DNA from: Flavobacterium sp.
GTDB lineage: Bacteria; Bacteroidota; Bacteroidia; Flavobacteriales; Flavobacteriaceae
NCBI GenBank assembly: GCA_030151255.1
Contig: JASLED010000070.1
Span: forward strand, 1-64,000
Direction of reading: 5' to 3'
DNA length: 64,000 bases
The position numbers were made by a program, and so were the translations under genes. Below are positions 38,251-46,650 of this stretch, one piece after another. The first letter of the stretch is position 1; each line of letters opens with the position of its first letter. Under the pieces are notes generated by a model. It did no database searches. It was not told where the DNA came from and saw nothing but the letters and a program-made list of their open reading frames with translations.

Positions 38251-38282
38251 ATATTTCGTTGCAATATTTTTAGTTTTATCTT

Positions 38283-39167
38283 TTACTTTTGATTATATCC
38301 GAAACGTTTTAATTGATAATCGCTCGAACGCCAATCTTTATTTACTTTTACAAAAAGCTCTAAATGCACTTTTTTCATAAAGAATTTTTCCATTTCTTCT
38401 CGTGCTCCAATTCCTACCTTCTTTAATGCACCGCCTTTATGACCAATAATAATACCCTTTTGTGTATCACGCTCAACCATAATAACAGCTTTAATACGAA
38501 TGATATTTTCTTCTTCCTTAAATTCTTCTGTTTCAACTTCTACAGCATAAGGAATTTCTTTATCATACCCTAAAAGAATTTTTTCTCTAATAATTTCATT
38601 CACAAAAAAACGTTCAGATTTATCTGTTAATGCATCTTTGGGATAATAAGGAGGAGAAACGGGTAACAATTCAATAATACGATCAAAAACTGCTTGTGTA
38701 TTAAATTTCTCTAAAGCAGATATTGGAAAAATTTCTGCATTTGGCACTTTATTTTTCCACAATTCTACTTGCTCTTCCAGCTGTTGTTGATTTGATTTAT
38801 CAATTTTATTTATAAGCAATAACACAGGTACTTTTGAATTTGTAATGCGTTTGAAAAAAGCTTCGTCTTTCAACTCTTTTTCTCCAACTTCAACCATATA
38901 CACCAAAACATCAGCATCTTCAAAAGCAGATTTTACAAAATCCATCATTGATGCTTGTAATTCATACGCAGGCTTAATAATTCCTGGTGTATCAGAAAAT
39001 ACGATTTGATAATCGTCATCATTTACAATTCCTAAAATACGATGTCTAGTTGTTTGTGCTTTTGAAGTGATAATAGACAAACGTTCGCCCACCAATGCAT
39101 TCATCAATGTTGACTTACCTACGTTTGGATTACCAATAATATTTACATATCCTGCTTTATGTGTCAT
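38283..39167 (-). CDS. era: GTPase Era
   Basis: Era binds the 3' end of 16S rRNA and helps assemble the 30S subunit. The protein has the P-loop G-N-P-N-V-G-K-S, the effector segment S-K-A-Q-T-T-R-H-R-I-L-G, the switch D-T-P-G-I and the N-K-I-D specificity motif. A C-terminal KH domain carries G-H-K-G-G-A-L-K-K-V-G. I place the start at the ATG at 39165-39167 (M-T-H-K-A-G-Y). The upstream ATG at 39188 falls inside a -7 promoter box and adds residues not found in the family. The protein is then 294 residues. Confidence 0.95.
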   Translation of the reverse strand: MTHKAGYVNIIGNPNVGKSTLMNALVGERLSIITSKAQTTRHRILGIVNDDDYQIVFSDTPGIIKPAYELQASMMDFVKSAFEDADVLVYMVEVGEKELKDEAFFKRITNSKVPVLLLINKIDKSNQQQLEEQVELWKNKVPNAEIFPISALEKFNTQAVFDRIIELLPVSPPYYPKDALTDKSERFFVNEIIREKILLGYDKEIPYAVEVETEEFKEEENIIRIKAVIMVERDTQKGIIIGHKGGALKKVGIGAREEMEKFFMKKVHLELFVKVNKDWRSSDYQLKRFGYNQK

Positions 39168-39185
39168 AAAAAAAACTTTATTATG

Positions 39186-39193
39186 CAAAGGTA
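39186..39193 (-). promoter_or_regulatory. Candidate -7 box of era
   Basis: TACCTTTG on the minus strand fits TAnnTTTG. A start about 7 bases further downstream puts the mRNA end after the 39188 ATG, which supports the start codon at 39167. Confidence 0.5.
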
Positions 39194-39390
39194 GTTTATA
39201 TCGATGATATAGTTGTAAAAAAATAAAATAAGTACTATTTTTTGATTAAAAATTATCTAATTATAAAATATCAATCGATGTATTTTAGACTTTTTTTAAA
39301 ATACTATGTGATTTCTTTCATTTCAACCAATTAAATATCAATATATTACAAACTAAAAACAAAATTATCATTAATCTTTTTTCTTTTTTC

Positions 39391-39422
39391 TTGTATATAA
39401 GCAAAATATGGTTGTATATTTG
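39391..39422 (+). promoter_or_regulatory. Promoter of the first initiator tRNA gene
   Basis: TTG at 39391-39393, 21-base spacer, TATATTTG at 39415-39422. The tRNA begins 11 bases after the box. Confidence 0.8.
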
Positions 39423-39433
39423 CACCACAATAT

Positions 39434-39506
39434 CGCGGGATAGAGCAGTAGGCAGCTCGTCGGGCTCATAACCCGAAGGTCACAGGTTCGAGTCCTGTTC
39501 CCGCTA
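39434..39506 (+). tRNA. Initiator tRNA-Met (CAT), copy 1
   Basis: The 73-base cloverleaf has anticodon CAT. Three G-C pairs at the base of the anticodon stem (GGG CTCATAA CCC) and an unpaired position 1-72 (C against T) are the marks of an initiator tRNA. The T-arm reads CAGGTTCGAGTCCTG. The 3' CCA is not encoded (the bases after the discriminator A are CTA), so it must be added by the CCA enzyme. A promoter lies just upstream and a T-tailed hairpin just downstream. Confidence 0.95.
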
Positions 39507-39509
39507 CTA

Positions 39510-39542
39510 AAAAAAGTCATTTCATACGAAATGACTTTTTTG
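39510..39542 (+). terminator. Terminator of initiator tRNA copy 1
   Basis: The stem AAAGTCATTTC pairs with GAAATGACTTT around ATAC, followed by T residues. Confidence 0.85.
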
Positions 39543-39693
39543 TTTTTAAACTATTTCTACTTCCATTTTATTATAGAATTCAAAATTTATTTTTCTATAA
39601 TAATTTATTTTAAAAACAAAACACTATAAATCAACAGATTAAAATAATATATTTTCACTAAAAAGGAATTATCGCTATTTATTGAAATTTGTT

Positions 39694-39723
39694 TTGGTAT
39701 TTCATTTTTTTATAGTATATTTG
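39694..39723 (+). promoter_or_regulatory. Promoter of the second initiator tRNA gene
   Basis: TTG at 39694-39696, 19-base spacer, TATATTTG at 39716-39723. The -7 box is the same as in copy 1, but the -33 region is a different sequence with a shorter spacer. Confidence 0.8.
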
Positions 39724-39734
39724 CACCACAATAT

Positions 39735-39807
39735 CGCGGGATAGAGCAGTAGGCAGCTCGTCGGGCTCATAACCCGAAGGTCACAGGTTCGAGTCCTGTT
39801 CCCGCTA
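39735..39807 (+). tRNA. Initiator tRNA-Met (CAT), copy 2
   Basis: The sequence is identical to copy 1 over all 73 bases, 301 bases downstream. It has the same CAT anticodon, GGG/CCC anticodon-stem pairs and 1-72 mismatch. It is flanked by its own promoter and an almost identical terminator. Confidence 0.95.
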
Positions 39808-39810
39808 CTA

Positions 39811-39842
39811 AAAAAGTCATTTCATACGAAATGACTTTTTTG
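39811..39842 (+). terminator. Terminator of initiator tRNA copy 2
   Basis: Same hairpin as after copy 1, preceded by one fewer A. Confidence 0.85.
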
Positions 39843-39872
39843 TTTTTAAACTATTTACTATTTATAAATAGC

Positions 39873-40325
39873 TTATATTTTACCGCTATTTACTTTATTC
39901 TGATTGTATTCGTACATTTCAATAGCTACTTTAAGTAATCCTATAAATCCAATACCAAATACAATAATTCCAATAGATAATTCGTTCAACACTTTATTTC
40001 TTGATCCAAAATACCCAATTCCTCCTAGAATAAACAACAAGAAAACAAACACAGTCATACTATATAAGGCTATTTTTCCTTTTCGCTTATTCTCCCAAAC
40101 TTTCTTAGAGAAGTTGTTTTGTGTTTTAGTTATATCTTGTAATGAAGAAAAACTAACCCCTATTCCATAAAAAACAAGAGCCGTATTTAAGTTAGGTAAA
40201 AAAGTGTTTTTTAATCCTAAATACGTTATATCATAAGTTGTTTTTAAAAAAAACAGAAGTCCTAATACCATAAAAGGATATTGCAAATAACTAACAATCT
40301 GAAACGTTTTTTTTACGTTATTCAT
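39873..40325 (-). CDS. Small membrane protein with four transmembrane segments, unknown function
   Basis: I do not recognise a named family. From the ATG at 40323-40325 (M-N-N-V-K-K-T) the protein has 150 residues. Hydrophobic segments begin near residues 13, 40, 84 and 112 (for instance V-F-V-F-L-L-F-I-L-G-G-I-G-Y). A charged cytoplasmic-looking loop (K-T-Q-N-N-F-S-K-K-V-W-E-N-K-R-K-G-K) separates the halves. An upstream ATG at 40346 would add seven residues and is less likely. It is between tRNA genes and another small unknown gene and has no clear operon partner. Confidence 0.65.
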   Translation of the reverse strand: MNNVKKTFQIVSYLQYPFMVLGLLFFLKTTYDITYLGLKNTFLPNLNTALVFYGIGVSFSSLQDITKTQNNFSKKVWENKRKGKIALYSMTVFVFLLFILGGIGYFGSRNKVLNELSIGIIVFGIGFIGLLKVAIEMYEYNQNKVNSGKI

Positions 40326-40447
40326 ACAAATTTTAATTTTATACAATTAACAGCGAATTTCTCAGAAATACTTACCTTAATCTTCAAAATACAATAAATC
40401 AAGTACATTTTTTAAGCACTCAACATTCGTTATAAATAAACGAAGAA

Positions 40448-40999
40448 TTATTTTACTTTAGCAGATTTTTTTAAATTCTCTTTCGTTTTTGTTCTCAATT
40501 TCACAATACTAATTGGTTTATCAAATTCCAATTGATCAACAAATACAACCTCGTAATCTAATATATAATTTTGATCTAAAAGTACTTGATTAGGTTTCAC
40601 GTTTAATACAACATCATTAATTATAAAAATCATATCTCCTTCAAAACTAACATTTTGTTCAGCCCATTGACTCAATACCGCCAAATTAGCACCATTTTTC
40701 TCTTTCAGGGTTAATTTAACTTTTTCATCATACAAATTAGATTTAATTTTAAATGAACCTTTGCCTATCTTGACATTATTGATTATTTTGGGATCTATTC
40801 CAAGTACAGTATATCCACTATACAAGTTTTTTTCAACTTCTACAGCATACTGATAATTGCGTTTATGCAAATCTGACTCCTTCATCTGAGCAGATAATGC
40901 AGCAGATAGATCTATTTTTTCTTTCTTTTGAGCAAAACCAGTTACACTTAGTCCAATACACATTATGCACAAGATACTTGCTTTATTAAGTTTCTTCAT
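40448..40999 (-). CDS. Secreted protein of unknown function, possibly TonB-plug-like
   Basis: I start it at the ATG at 40997-40999, which opens a normal Sec signal (M-K-K-L-N-K-A-S-I-L-C-I-M-C ... T-G-F-A-Q); an ATG 27 bases earlier is less likely. The mature part is about 160 residues. The segment M-I-F-I-I-N-D-V-V-L followed by Y-I-L-D-Y-E-V-V and I-S-I-V-K-L weakly recalls the L-Y-V-I-D-G-V and I-E-S-I-E-V-L-K strands of TonB-receptor plug domains, without a barrel. That likeness is visual only. The gene stands alone, following the ABC-F terminator. Confidence 0.6.
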   Translation of the reverse strand: MKKLNKASILCIMCIGLSVTGFAQKKEKIDLSAALSAQMKESDLHKRNYQYAVEVEKNLYSGYTVLGIDPKIINNVKIGKGSFKIKSNLYDEKVKLTLKEKNGANLAVLSQWAEQNVSFEGDMIFIINDVVLNVKPNQVLLDQNYILDYEVVFVDQLEFDKPISIVKLRTKTKENLKKSAKVK

Positions 41000-41046
41000 T
41001 TTTTTATTAAATGTAATCAAAAACAAAATATGAATAAACCCAAAAT

Positions 41047-41081
41047 AAAAAAGGTTTGCACAAGAAGCACAAACCTTTTTT
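41047..41081 (-). terminator. Terminator of the ABC-F gene
   Basis: GGTTTG (41053-41058) pairs with CAAACC (41070-41075) between A and T runs, just past the ABC-F stop. Confidence 0.7.
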
Positions 41082-41091
41082 ATTTTACTAT

Positions 41092-43008
41092 TTAAATTAA
41101 CTCAGCAGCAATATCTTCCCACTCTTGCATTAATGCTTCTATTTTTTTCTTCTTCTTTTCATAATCGTTAAAAAAAGTTGCGTCTTGCATTAGTTTTTCA
41201 TAATCAACTGCCAAACGTTCATCATCTTTAGCGATTTTTTTTTCTAAATCACTAATTTCACTTTCGATCTTACTCAAGCGATTTTGCATTGTTTTTTGCT
41301 TTTTTTGATCTTCATAAGACAATGTAACCACTTTTTTCTCTTCTACTTTTTTTATTTCTTGCTTAGGAGCGTCATCTTTTTTCTCAATTTCGCGCATATT
41401 TTCTGCCTTGCGCTCTTCTAAGAAATAATTAATATCTCCTAAATATTCTTTTACTCTTCGATCTTTAAATTCATACACCAAATTGGTTAACCCTTGTAAG
41501 AAATCACGATCGTGAGAAACTAAAATCAAGGTTCCTTTAAAATTCAATAAAGCCTGTTTTAAAACATTTTTAGATTTAATATCAAGGTGATTTGTAGGCT
41601 CATCCATCAGCAACACATTAATTGGCGAAAGAAGCATTCTGCAAAGTGCCAAACGATTTCGTTCTCCTCCAGACAATACTTTTACCTTCTTTTCTACATC
41701 ATCTCCTCTAAATAAAAAAGCACCTAACATATCGCGTACTTTTACTCTATTTGCATCTGTTGCAGCATCAAGCATTGTGTCTAGAAGTGTTTTTTCTCCA
41801 TCTAAATAATCAGCCTGATTTTGTGCAAAATATCCAATTTGAACATTATGACCTAATTTTATAACTCCATCATATTCAAACTCTTTCATCACTGCTTTAA
41901 TCAACGTTGATTTTCCTTGTCCATTTTGCCCAACGAAAGCAATTTTACTTCCACGTTCAATTAAAAAATCAACACCATTAAAAATCACTTTATCTTCAAA
42001 ACGCTTACCTACTTTTTCCATTTCTAAAACCACTCTACCTGGCTCTATACTAACTGGAAAAGAGATATTCATTACTGCATTGTCATCTTCATCAACTTCT
42101 ATTCGCTCTACTTTATCTAATCTTTTAATAAGCGACTGTGCCATAGCTGCTTTACTGGCCTTATAACGAAAACGCTCAATTAACTTTTCTGTTTCCTCAA
42201 TCTTTTTCGCTTGATTTTTCTGTGTAGCTAATTGCATTTCTCTAAATTCTTCTCGCAGAATTAAATACTCAGAATAAGGCTTATTGAAATCATAAATTTT
42301 ACCTAATGAAATTTCGATTGTACGATTTGTAACATTGTCCAAAAACATTTTATCGTGCGAAATAATCACCACTGCACCTGGATAAGTGCGTAAAAAGTTT
42401 TCTAACCAAATAATACTTTCAATATCCAAGTGGTTGGTAGGCTCATCTAGTAATAAAACATCGTTATCTTGCAATAATAATTTTGCCAACTCTATACGCA
42501 TACGCCATCCTCCTGAAAACGTATCTGTTAAGTTATTAAAATCGTCTCTTTTAAAACCTAAGCCCTGTAAAATTCGTTCTGTACTACCAACATAATTGTA
42601 TCCTCCAATAATTTCAAATCGATGTGTTAGGTCACTCAGTTTCTCAATCAGCTCAGAATATGATTCTGATTCATAATCTGTTCTTTCTGTTAATTCAGTA
42701 TTTACTCTTTCTAATTGTGCCTCAACCGATTTAATTTCTTCAAATGCTTGATAAGCTTCTTCTAACACTGTACGTCCTGGAATAAAATCAATATCTTGTC
42801 TTAAGAAACCAATTTTAATATCTTTCTCAATTGCCATACTTCCTGTATCTGGATCTAAGTCGCCAGACAACAATTTTAGCATAGTTGATTTTCCCGCACC
42901 ATTTTTTCCTACTAACCCAACTCTATCTCCAGCGCCAATTTTGAAAGTAACATTTTCAAAAAGATATTCACCAGAAAAAGAGATAGATAAATTATGTATA
43001 TTTAACAT
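41092..43008 (-). CDS. ABC-F family ATPase (translation factor-type)
   Basis: This 638-residue protein has two ABC ATPase domains and no transmembrane segment. The first has Walker A G-K-N-G-A-G-K-S (residues 34-41) and signature F-S-G-G-W-R-M-R-I-E-L. The second has G-Q-N-G-Q-G-K-S and L-S-G-G-E-R-N-R-L-A-L. Both have L-L-L/M-D-E-P-T-N-H-L-D after the signature, typical of ABC-F. A charged linker and a C-terminal coiled coil (about 545-635) follow. Such proteins act on the ribosome; whether this one is housekeeping or protects against antibiotics cannot be told from the sequence. It lies 5 bases after the oxidoreductase gene. Confidence 0.93.
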   Translation of the reverse strand: MLNIHNLSISFSGEYLFENVTFKIGAGDRVGLVGKNGAGKSTMLKLLSGDLDPDTGSMAIEKDIKIGFLRQDIDFIPGRTVLEEAYQAFEEIKSVEAQLERVNTELTERTDYESESYSELIEKLSDLTHRFEIIGGYNYVGSTERILQGLGFKRDDFNNLTDTFSGGWRMRIELAKLLLQDNDVLLLDEPTNHLDIESIIWLENFLRTYPGAVVIISHDKMFLDNVTNRTIEISLGKIYDFNKPYSEYLILREEFREMQLATQKNQAKKIEETEKLIERFRYKASKAAMAQSLIKRLDKVERIEVDEDDNAVMNISFPVSIEPGRVVLEMEKVGKRFEDKVIFNGVDFLIERGSKIAFVGQNGQGKSTLIKAVMKEFEYDGVIKLGHNVQIGYFAQNQADYLDGEKTLLDTMLDAATDANRVKVRDMLGAFLFRGDDVEKKVKVLSGGERNRLALCRMLLSPINVLLMDEPTNHLDIKSKNVLKQALLNFKGTLILVSHDRDFLQGLTNLVYEFKDRRVKEYLGDINYFLEERKAENMREIEKKDDAPKQEIKKVEEKKVVTLSYEDQKKQKTMQNRLSKIESEISDLEKKIAKDDERLAVDYEKLMQDATFFNDYEKKKKKIEALMQEWEDIAAELI

Positions 43009-43013
43009 GAATT

Positions 43014-44069
43014 TTATTTCTTTAATTTAAATTTTTTATATCTGTGAATGGATAAATTTTCATCCAATTCATTATTTTCTTCTATAAATTGATATAATTT
43101 TTCCGCCAAATAAGGCGCAAGTAATACACCACGAGTTCCTAAGCCATTTAATACAAAGATACGATCTGATTGCAAACTTCTTCCAAGCAATGGACGTCTA
43201 TCTTTTACCGTTGGCCTAACTCCTGCAATGTGTTCTATAACTTCAAAATCAATATCTAAAAAGCTTTTTAATCCTTCTATTAACTCTTCTCTTCCTTCAA
43301 TCGTTGGAATGTCTGTTTTATCTTCCCAATTATAGGTTGCACCCAATTTATACATTTCATTGCCAATTGGAATTAAAAAAACTCCTGCTTTTAGCATCGC
43401 ATTTAACTGCAAACCCGGAATTTTAATTAACATCAATTCTCCTTTGGTTCCATCTAACGGCAACTCTTTAAAAAACGGATTATTTAACATACCAAATCCT
43501 TCAGCAAAAACAATATAACGAGCTGTAATATCTTTGTAAACAACGCTGTCGTCATGATAAAAAAGAGCATTATAATCGAAATCTTCAATACGATAACAAT
43601 TTTTATTAGACAGATAATTTCGATATGCCGGAATTAAATCGTTCGTTTCTAAATAACCTGTAGACAAAACCTCACCATATCCGAAAGGCGCATTAATGCC
43701 TTCAATATTATTTTTTATAAGTTTTTGCGATAGAAAATCGTTTAAATTTTGTTTATCAGCTGCATGAAACCAATTATTTTGCTCTTCTACCGAAGCAAAT
43801 CTACGCAACAATGGAGTAGGAAACCAACAAGAAATTGTCAATTTTTTTTCTAAAGTAGGATAAAACTCTTCGGCTAATATCAATTGCTCTTTTATACGCC
43901 AAACATCAGTAAAACGCTTTAAAACAACCGGATTGTACATTCCACCAGCAATTAATGACGAAGAACGCTTTTCGGCATCAATCACTATAAACGTTTTATT
44001 TTCACTTGCTAATTTTTCTGTAAAAGCTATTCCGGCCAAACCTGAACCTACAACAATATAATCCACCAT
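43014..44069 (-). CDS. FAD-dependent amino-acid-oxidase-type oxidoreductase
   Basis: This protein of about 351 residues (DAO fold) opens with the FAD-binding strand D-Y-I-V-V-G-S-G-L-A-G and the family R-S-S-S-L-I-A-G-G-M-Y-N-P-V block. Near the end is G-V-R-P-T-V-K-D-R-R-P-L-L-G followed by V-L-N-G-L-G-T-R-G-V-L-L-A-P, a typical FAD-contacting end. Substrate is not known; related proteins oxidise glycine or other secondary amines. I use the ATG at 44067-44069. An ATG at 44081 abuts the T run of the upstream terminator. It forms a two-gene unit with the ABC-F gene. Confidence 0.85.
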   Translation of the reverse strand: MVDYIVVGSGLAGIAFTEKLASENKTFIVIDAEKRSSSLIAGGMYNPVVLKRFTDVWRIKEQLILAEEFYPTLEKKLTISCWFPTPLLRRFASVEEQNNWFHAADKQNLNDFLSQKLIKNNIEGINAPFGYGEVLSTGYLETNDLIPAYRNYLSNKNCYRIEDFDYNALFYHDDSVVYKDITARYIVFAEGFGMLNNPFFKELPLDGTKGELMLIKIPGLQLNAMLKAGVFLIPIGNEMYKLGATYNWEDKTDIPTIEGREELIEGLKSFLDIDFEVIEHIAGVRPTVKDRRPLLGRSLQSDRIFVLNGLGTRGVLLAPYLAEKLYQFIEENNELDENLSIHRYKKFKLKK

Positions 44070-44083
44070 AATCAAAACCATAA

Positions 44084-44116
44084 AAAAAGCTCTTATCTAA
44101 TTTAGATAAGAGCTTT
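44084..44116 (-). terminator. Terminator of the gld operon
   Basis: A perfect 14-bp stem (44086-44099 with 44103-44116) and a T run follow the gldN stop. The T run touches the first possible ATG of the next gene. Confidence 0.85.
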
Positions 44117-44136
44117 ATAAATTAGTAATTACAAAA

Positions 44137-45024
44137 TTAGTAATTCCATAAATCATCTTCAAGATTTCTGATCAATTCTTTGATGCGTTCGCCTTCAAAT
44201 AATTGACTCATCTCTCCACCTTTGATGTAATCGTTGATACGAGAATCTCCATATTGGTTATCTGCTTTGAAGATTGTAGAACTAAATCTTCTTGCATTAA
44301 ACATATGATCAAAGTTTAATGGATTCATTGGGTTCTTAGCGTTAAATACTTTAGATTCAAATAACACCGTTCTTGCATCTGGGAAGAAAATCCAAAATAA
44401 AGGAACAGCATTTTCGTTTTGAGAACCTTTAGTATATAAGTCAACCACAACTGGAGCAATACCTAAAATACGATATTTTAATTGCCCTTCGTTACGATCA
44501 AAATACCATAATCCCATAACTTGATAAGATTTAACATCAGATGGACGTAATTCTGTACGTTGAATATATTCTTCTGGGATTCTCTCACCAGCGTTATAGT
44601 ATTCAATTCCTACATCGGTTGTATCGATCTTAACAAATGAAGATTCGATATCTTTCAAACTTCTTTTTTTCTTGAAATCACTATCGTCATATACGTTAGT
44701 AATATTTCCGGTTTTAATACCATCAATTAAAGTTTGAAATAGTGATTTTCTTCCATCACCAACCACTTCTTCGATTGGATAGTAGAAAGGCTCATTTGCC
44801 TTTTCGTCTAAATTAATATTCTCCCAAACCTTAATACCAAACAGAATATCTTTATCTGCTACATACCCATAAGGTATTGGTCCTTCGCTTTGTACGTATA
44901 TTTCTTGAAGACTCTTCATTCCAATTTCTTCAGCCGATTTTGCATTCAAAAGGTTGCTTTGCGCAGATGATTGCAACGAGAAGATTGAAAACGCTACAAA
45001 TAGTGAAATTTTTTTCCAGTTCAT
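44137..45024 (-). CDS. gldN: Gliding motility / type IX secretion protein GldN
   Basis: GldN (PorN) is a periplasmic component of the type IX secretion system, bound to the GldK ring at the outer membrane. From the ATG at 45022-45024 (M-N-W-K-K-I-S) the protein has 295 residues and a normal Sec signal ending in S-S-A-Q-S. The longer reading from 45081 would overlap gldM and place 19 basic residues before the signal, so I reject it. Motifs W-E-N-I-N-L-D-E-K-A-N and Y-Q-V-M-G-L-W-Y-F-D are typical of the family. It is the last gene of gldKLMN and is followed by a strong terminator. Confidence 0.94.
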   Translation of the reverse strand: MNWKKISLFVAFSIFSLQSSAQSNLLNAKSAEEIGMKSLQEIYVQSEGPIPYGYVADKDILFGIKVWENINLDEKANEPFYYPIEEVVGDGRKSLFQTLIDGIKTGNITNVYDDSDFKKKRSLKDIESSFVKIDTTDVGIEYYNAGERIPEEYIQRTELRPSDVKSYQVMGLWYFDRNEGQLKYRILGIAPVVVDLYTKGSQNENAVPLFWIFFPDARTVLFESKVFNAKNPMNPLNFDHMFNARRFSSTIFKADNQYGDSRINDYIKGGEMSQLFEGERIKELIRNLEDDLWNY

Positions 45025-45059
45025 ATTATTCAAAGTTTTCTTCTTTAATTTTTTCGAAA

Positions 45060-46625
45060 TTACATGATTTCGAATGTACAAGGTGCTGTTTTCTTCAATT
45101 GATAGTCACTTGATCCATCTAAACGCACCTTTATATCAGATATTACAACTACATCTCCTAAACGAGCTTTGCTAATAGCAGCTTTTGCTCTATCGTTCAT
45201 TCTATTTCCTTGAACCACTACTGATGGTTGACCAGGAACTTGAACTACGAAACCTGTAACTGTTAATCCTAATTCGAAATCAAAGTCTTCTAATTTTGCT
45301 CCAATAGTCACAATCTCTAAGTTAGATTTTGGACCTTTAGCATCGTATTCACCACGAACCGTTCCACGAGGCGCAGGAATGTCTTTAATTCTAAACATTT
45401 TCTTATCGCTCACAGACGTTCCGTCAGGTAATTTACCAGTAACGTTAATTACAACTTCTCTACCAGCTTGCGGACGCATGTTGTACTCTCCAGATTTTGA
45501 ACCTTTAGTTAAACCTGGTGCACTTGCTGTTACTTTATCATCAGAAATACCTGCAAATGAAATTGTCATTGGGTTAACAACCCCACGGTAAACAACATTC
45601 ATTTTATCAGCAGAAATATTCGCTTGATTTGGTTTTGGAACAACTACATAGTTACCTGTAAAAGGAACCGGAATAGCTTTACCATCTTCCATAAAAGTAA
45701 ATTCTCCTTTAAACTCATGCTCACCTACATTTCCTGTATTGAAAGCTAAATTAACACGACCATTGTCTAATGATTTTGATAAATCTAATTTTTGTCCGTT
45801 TACAATTACTTGTGTTGGAACAGTAGACTCATCATAACGACCTAAAACAACGGTTCCTTTAAACTGCTCTCCAGCAAAATAAGCTGATTTTTCTGAAATT
45901 ACAATTGCTTTATAGTTTTGCATTGACGCAGCTTGCGTTAAAGTATTACCTAATAAGCTATTGTAAATTTCTTGTGCAATTGTAATTGCATCGTTTTGCA
46001 TTGTAGATAACTTTGTTAACGAAGCAATTGCAGGGAAACCTTGGTAGTTATAGTTTAAATATGGAACTACAACTCCGTCAGTTCTTTTTACATCAGCTAA
46101 ATCAAATCTAGTTTGTAAGTCAACTTTAATTGGTTGATATTTTGTATCATTTCCTAAAACTGCTAATACAGCACTTTTATAATCTTCAATTGATTTTACA
46201 AAAGTTTCTCCTTCTGCCGAATATTTATCGCCTGCAAACCAAGCGTTGTCTAAAACATCTCCTTTTTCCATTTTCTCAGCTGGCAATTTTCCATCTACCA
46301 TTTGATCTTTTAATGGATCAGTAATTTGTGTTTTAACACCAGTAATTAAATCATAAAACGATTTTGTTATTGCTTTAATTTCTAATGCTTTTTTATACGG
46401 CTCTCCAAAACGTTTAGGCTCATCTTCTGCCTTAACTTCTAACTGACCTAGTAATCTATCATTACTATCTTCAGTAGATTTGTTTGCCATTTCCAATTTT
46501 TCATTCACCATATCAAAAGCTGATAAAACTTCTTTAGACATCTGAAGGGCCATCATCGCGATGAAAATCAGATACATTAAGTTAATCATCTTCTGCCTAG
46601 GTGTCAATTTTGCTCCTCCTGCCAT
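45060..46625 (-). CDS. gldM: Gliding motility / type IX secretion motor protein GldM
   Basis: GldM forms with GldL the proton-driven motor that powers gliding and protein export. The 521-residue protein has a short cytoplasmic start (T-P-R-Q-K-M-I-N), one transmembrane helix (about 12-33, L-M-Y-L-I-F-I-A-M-M-A-L) and a large periplasmic part of four domains, ending in T-A-P-C-T-F-E-I-M. The Glu next to the transmembrane segment (K-E-V-L-S-A-F) and the Met-rich helix are typical. It is between gldL (25 bases) and gldN (35 bases). Confidence 0.96.
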   Translation of the reverse strand: MAGGAKLTPRQKMINLMYLIFIAMMALQMSKEVLSAFDMVNEKLEMANKSTEDSNDRLLGQLEVKAEDEPKRFGEPYKKALEIKAITKSFYDLITGVKTQITDPLKDQMVDGKLPAEKMEKGDVLDNAWFAGDKYSAEGETFVKSIEDYKSAVLAVLGNDTKYQPIKVDLQTRFDLADVKRTDGVVVPYLNYNYQGFPAIASLTKLSTMQNDAITIAQEIYNSLLGNTLTQAASMQNYKAIVISEKSAYFAGEQFKGTVVLGRYDESTVPTQVIVNGQKLDLSKSLDNGRVNLAFNTGNVGEHEFKGEFTFMEDGKAIPVPFTGNYVVVPKPNQANISADKMNVVYRGVVNPMTISFAGISDDKVTASAPGLTKGSKSGEYNMRPQAGREVVINVTGKLPDGTSVSDKKMFRIKDIPAPRGTVRGEYDAKGPKSNLEIVTIGAKLEDFDFELGLTVTGFVVQVPGQPSVVVQGNRMNDRAKAAISKARLGDVVVISDIKVRLDGSSDYQLKKTAPCTFEIM

Positions 46626-46650
46626 AATTTATAAATTAAGTGATTATAAA

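Larger units (their letters stand above)
39415..39855 (+). repeat. Direct repeat of an entire tRNA transcription unit
   Basis: About 140 bases, from the -7 box through the tRNA and terminator to the TTTTTAAACTATTT after it, occur twice (roughly 39415-39554 and 39716-39855). They differ by a single A in the tract before the terminator stem. The spacer between the copies is unrelated to either flank. Confidence 0.9.

Noticed and set aside
39415..39855. tRNA repeat as an integration site or CRISPR-like repeat
   Set aside because: Only two copies, each a full tRNA unit with promoter and terminator. No integrase gene and no foreign DNA between them.
45025..45081. Longer gldN start that overlaps gldM
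   Set aside because: It would add 19 basic residues before a normal signal peptide. The ATG at 45022-45024 fits better.
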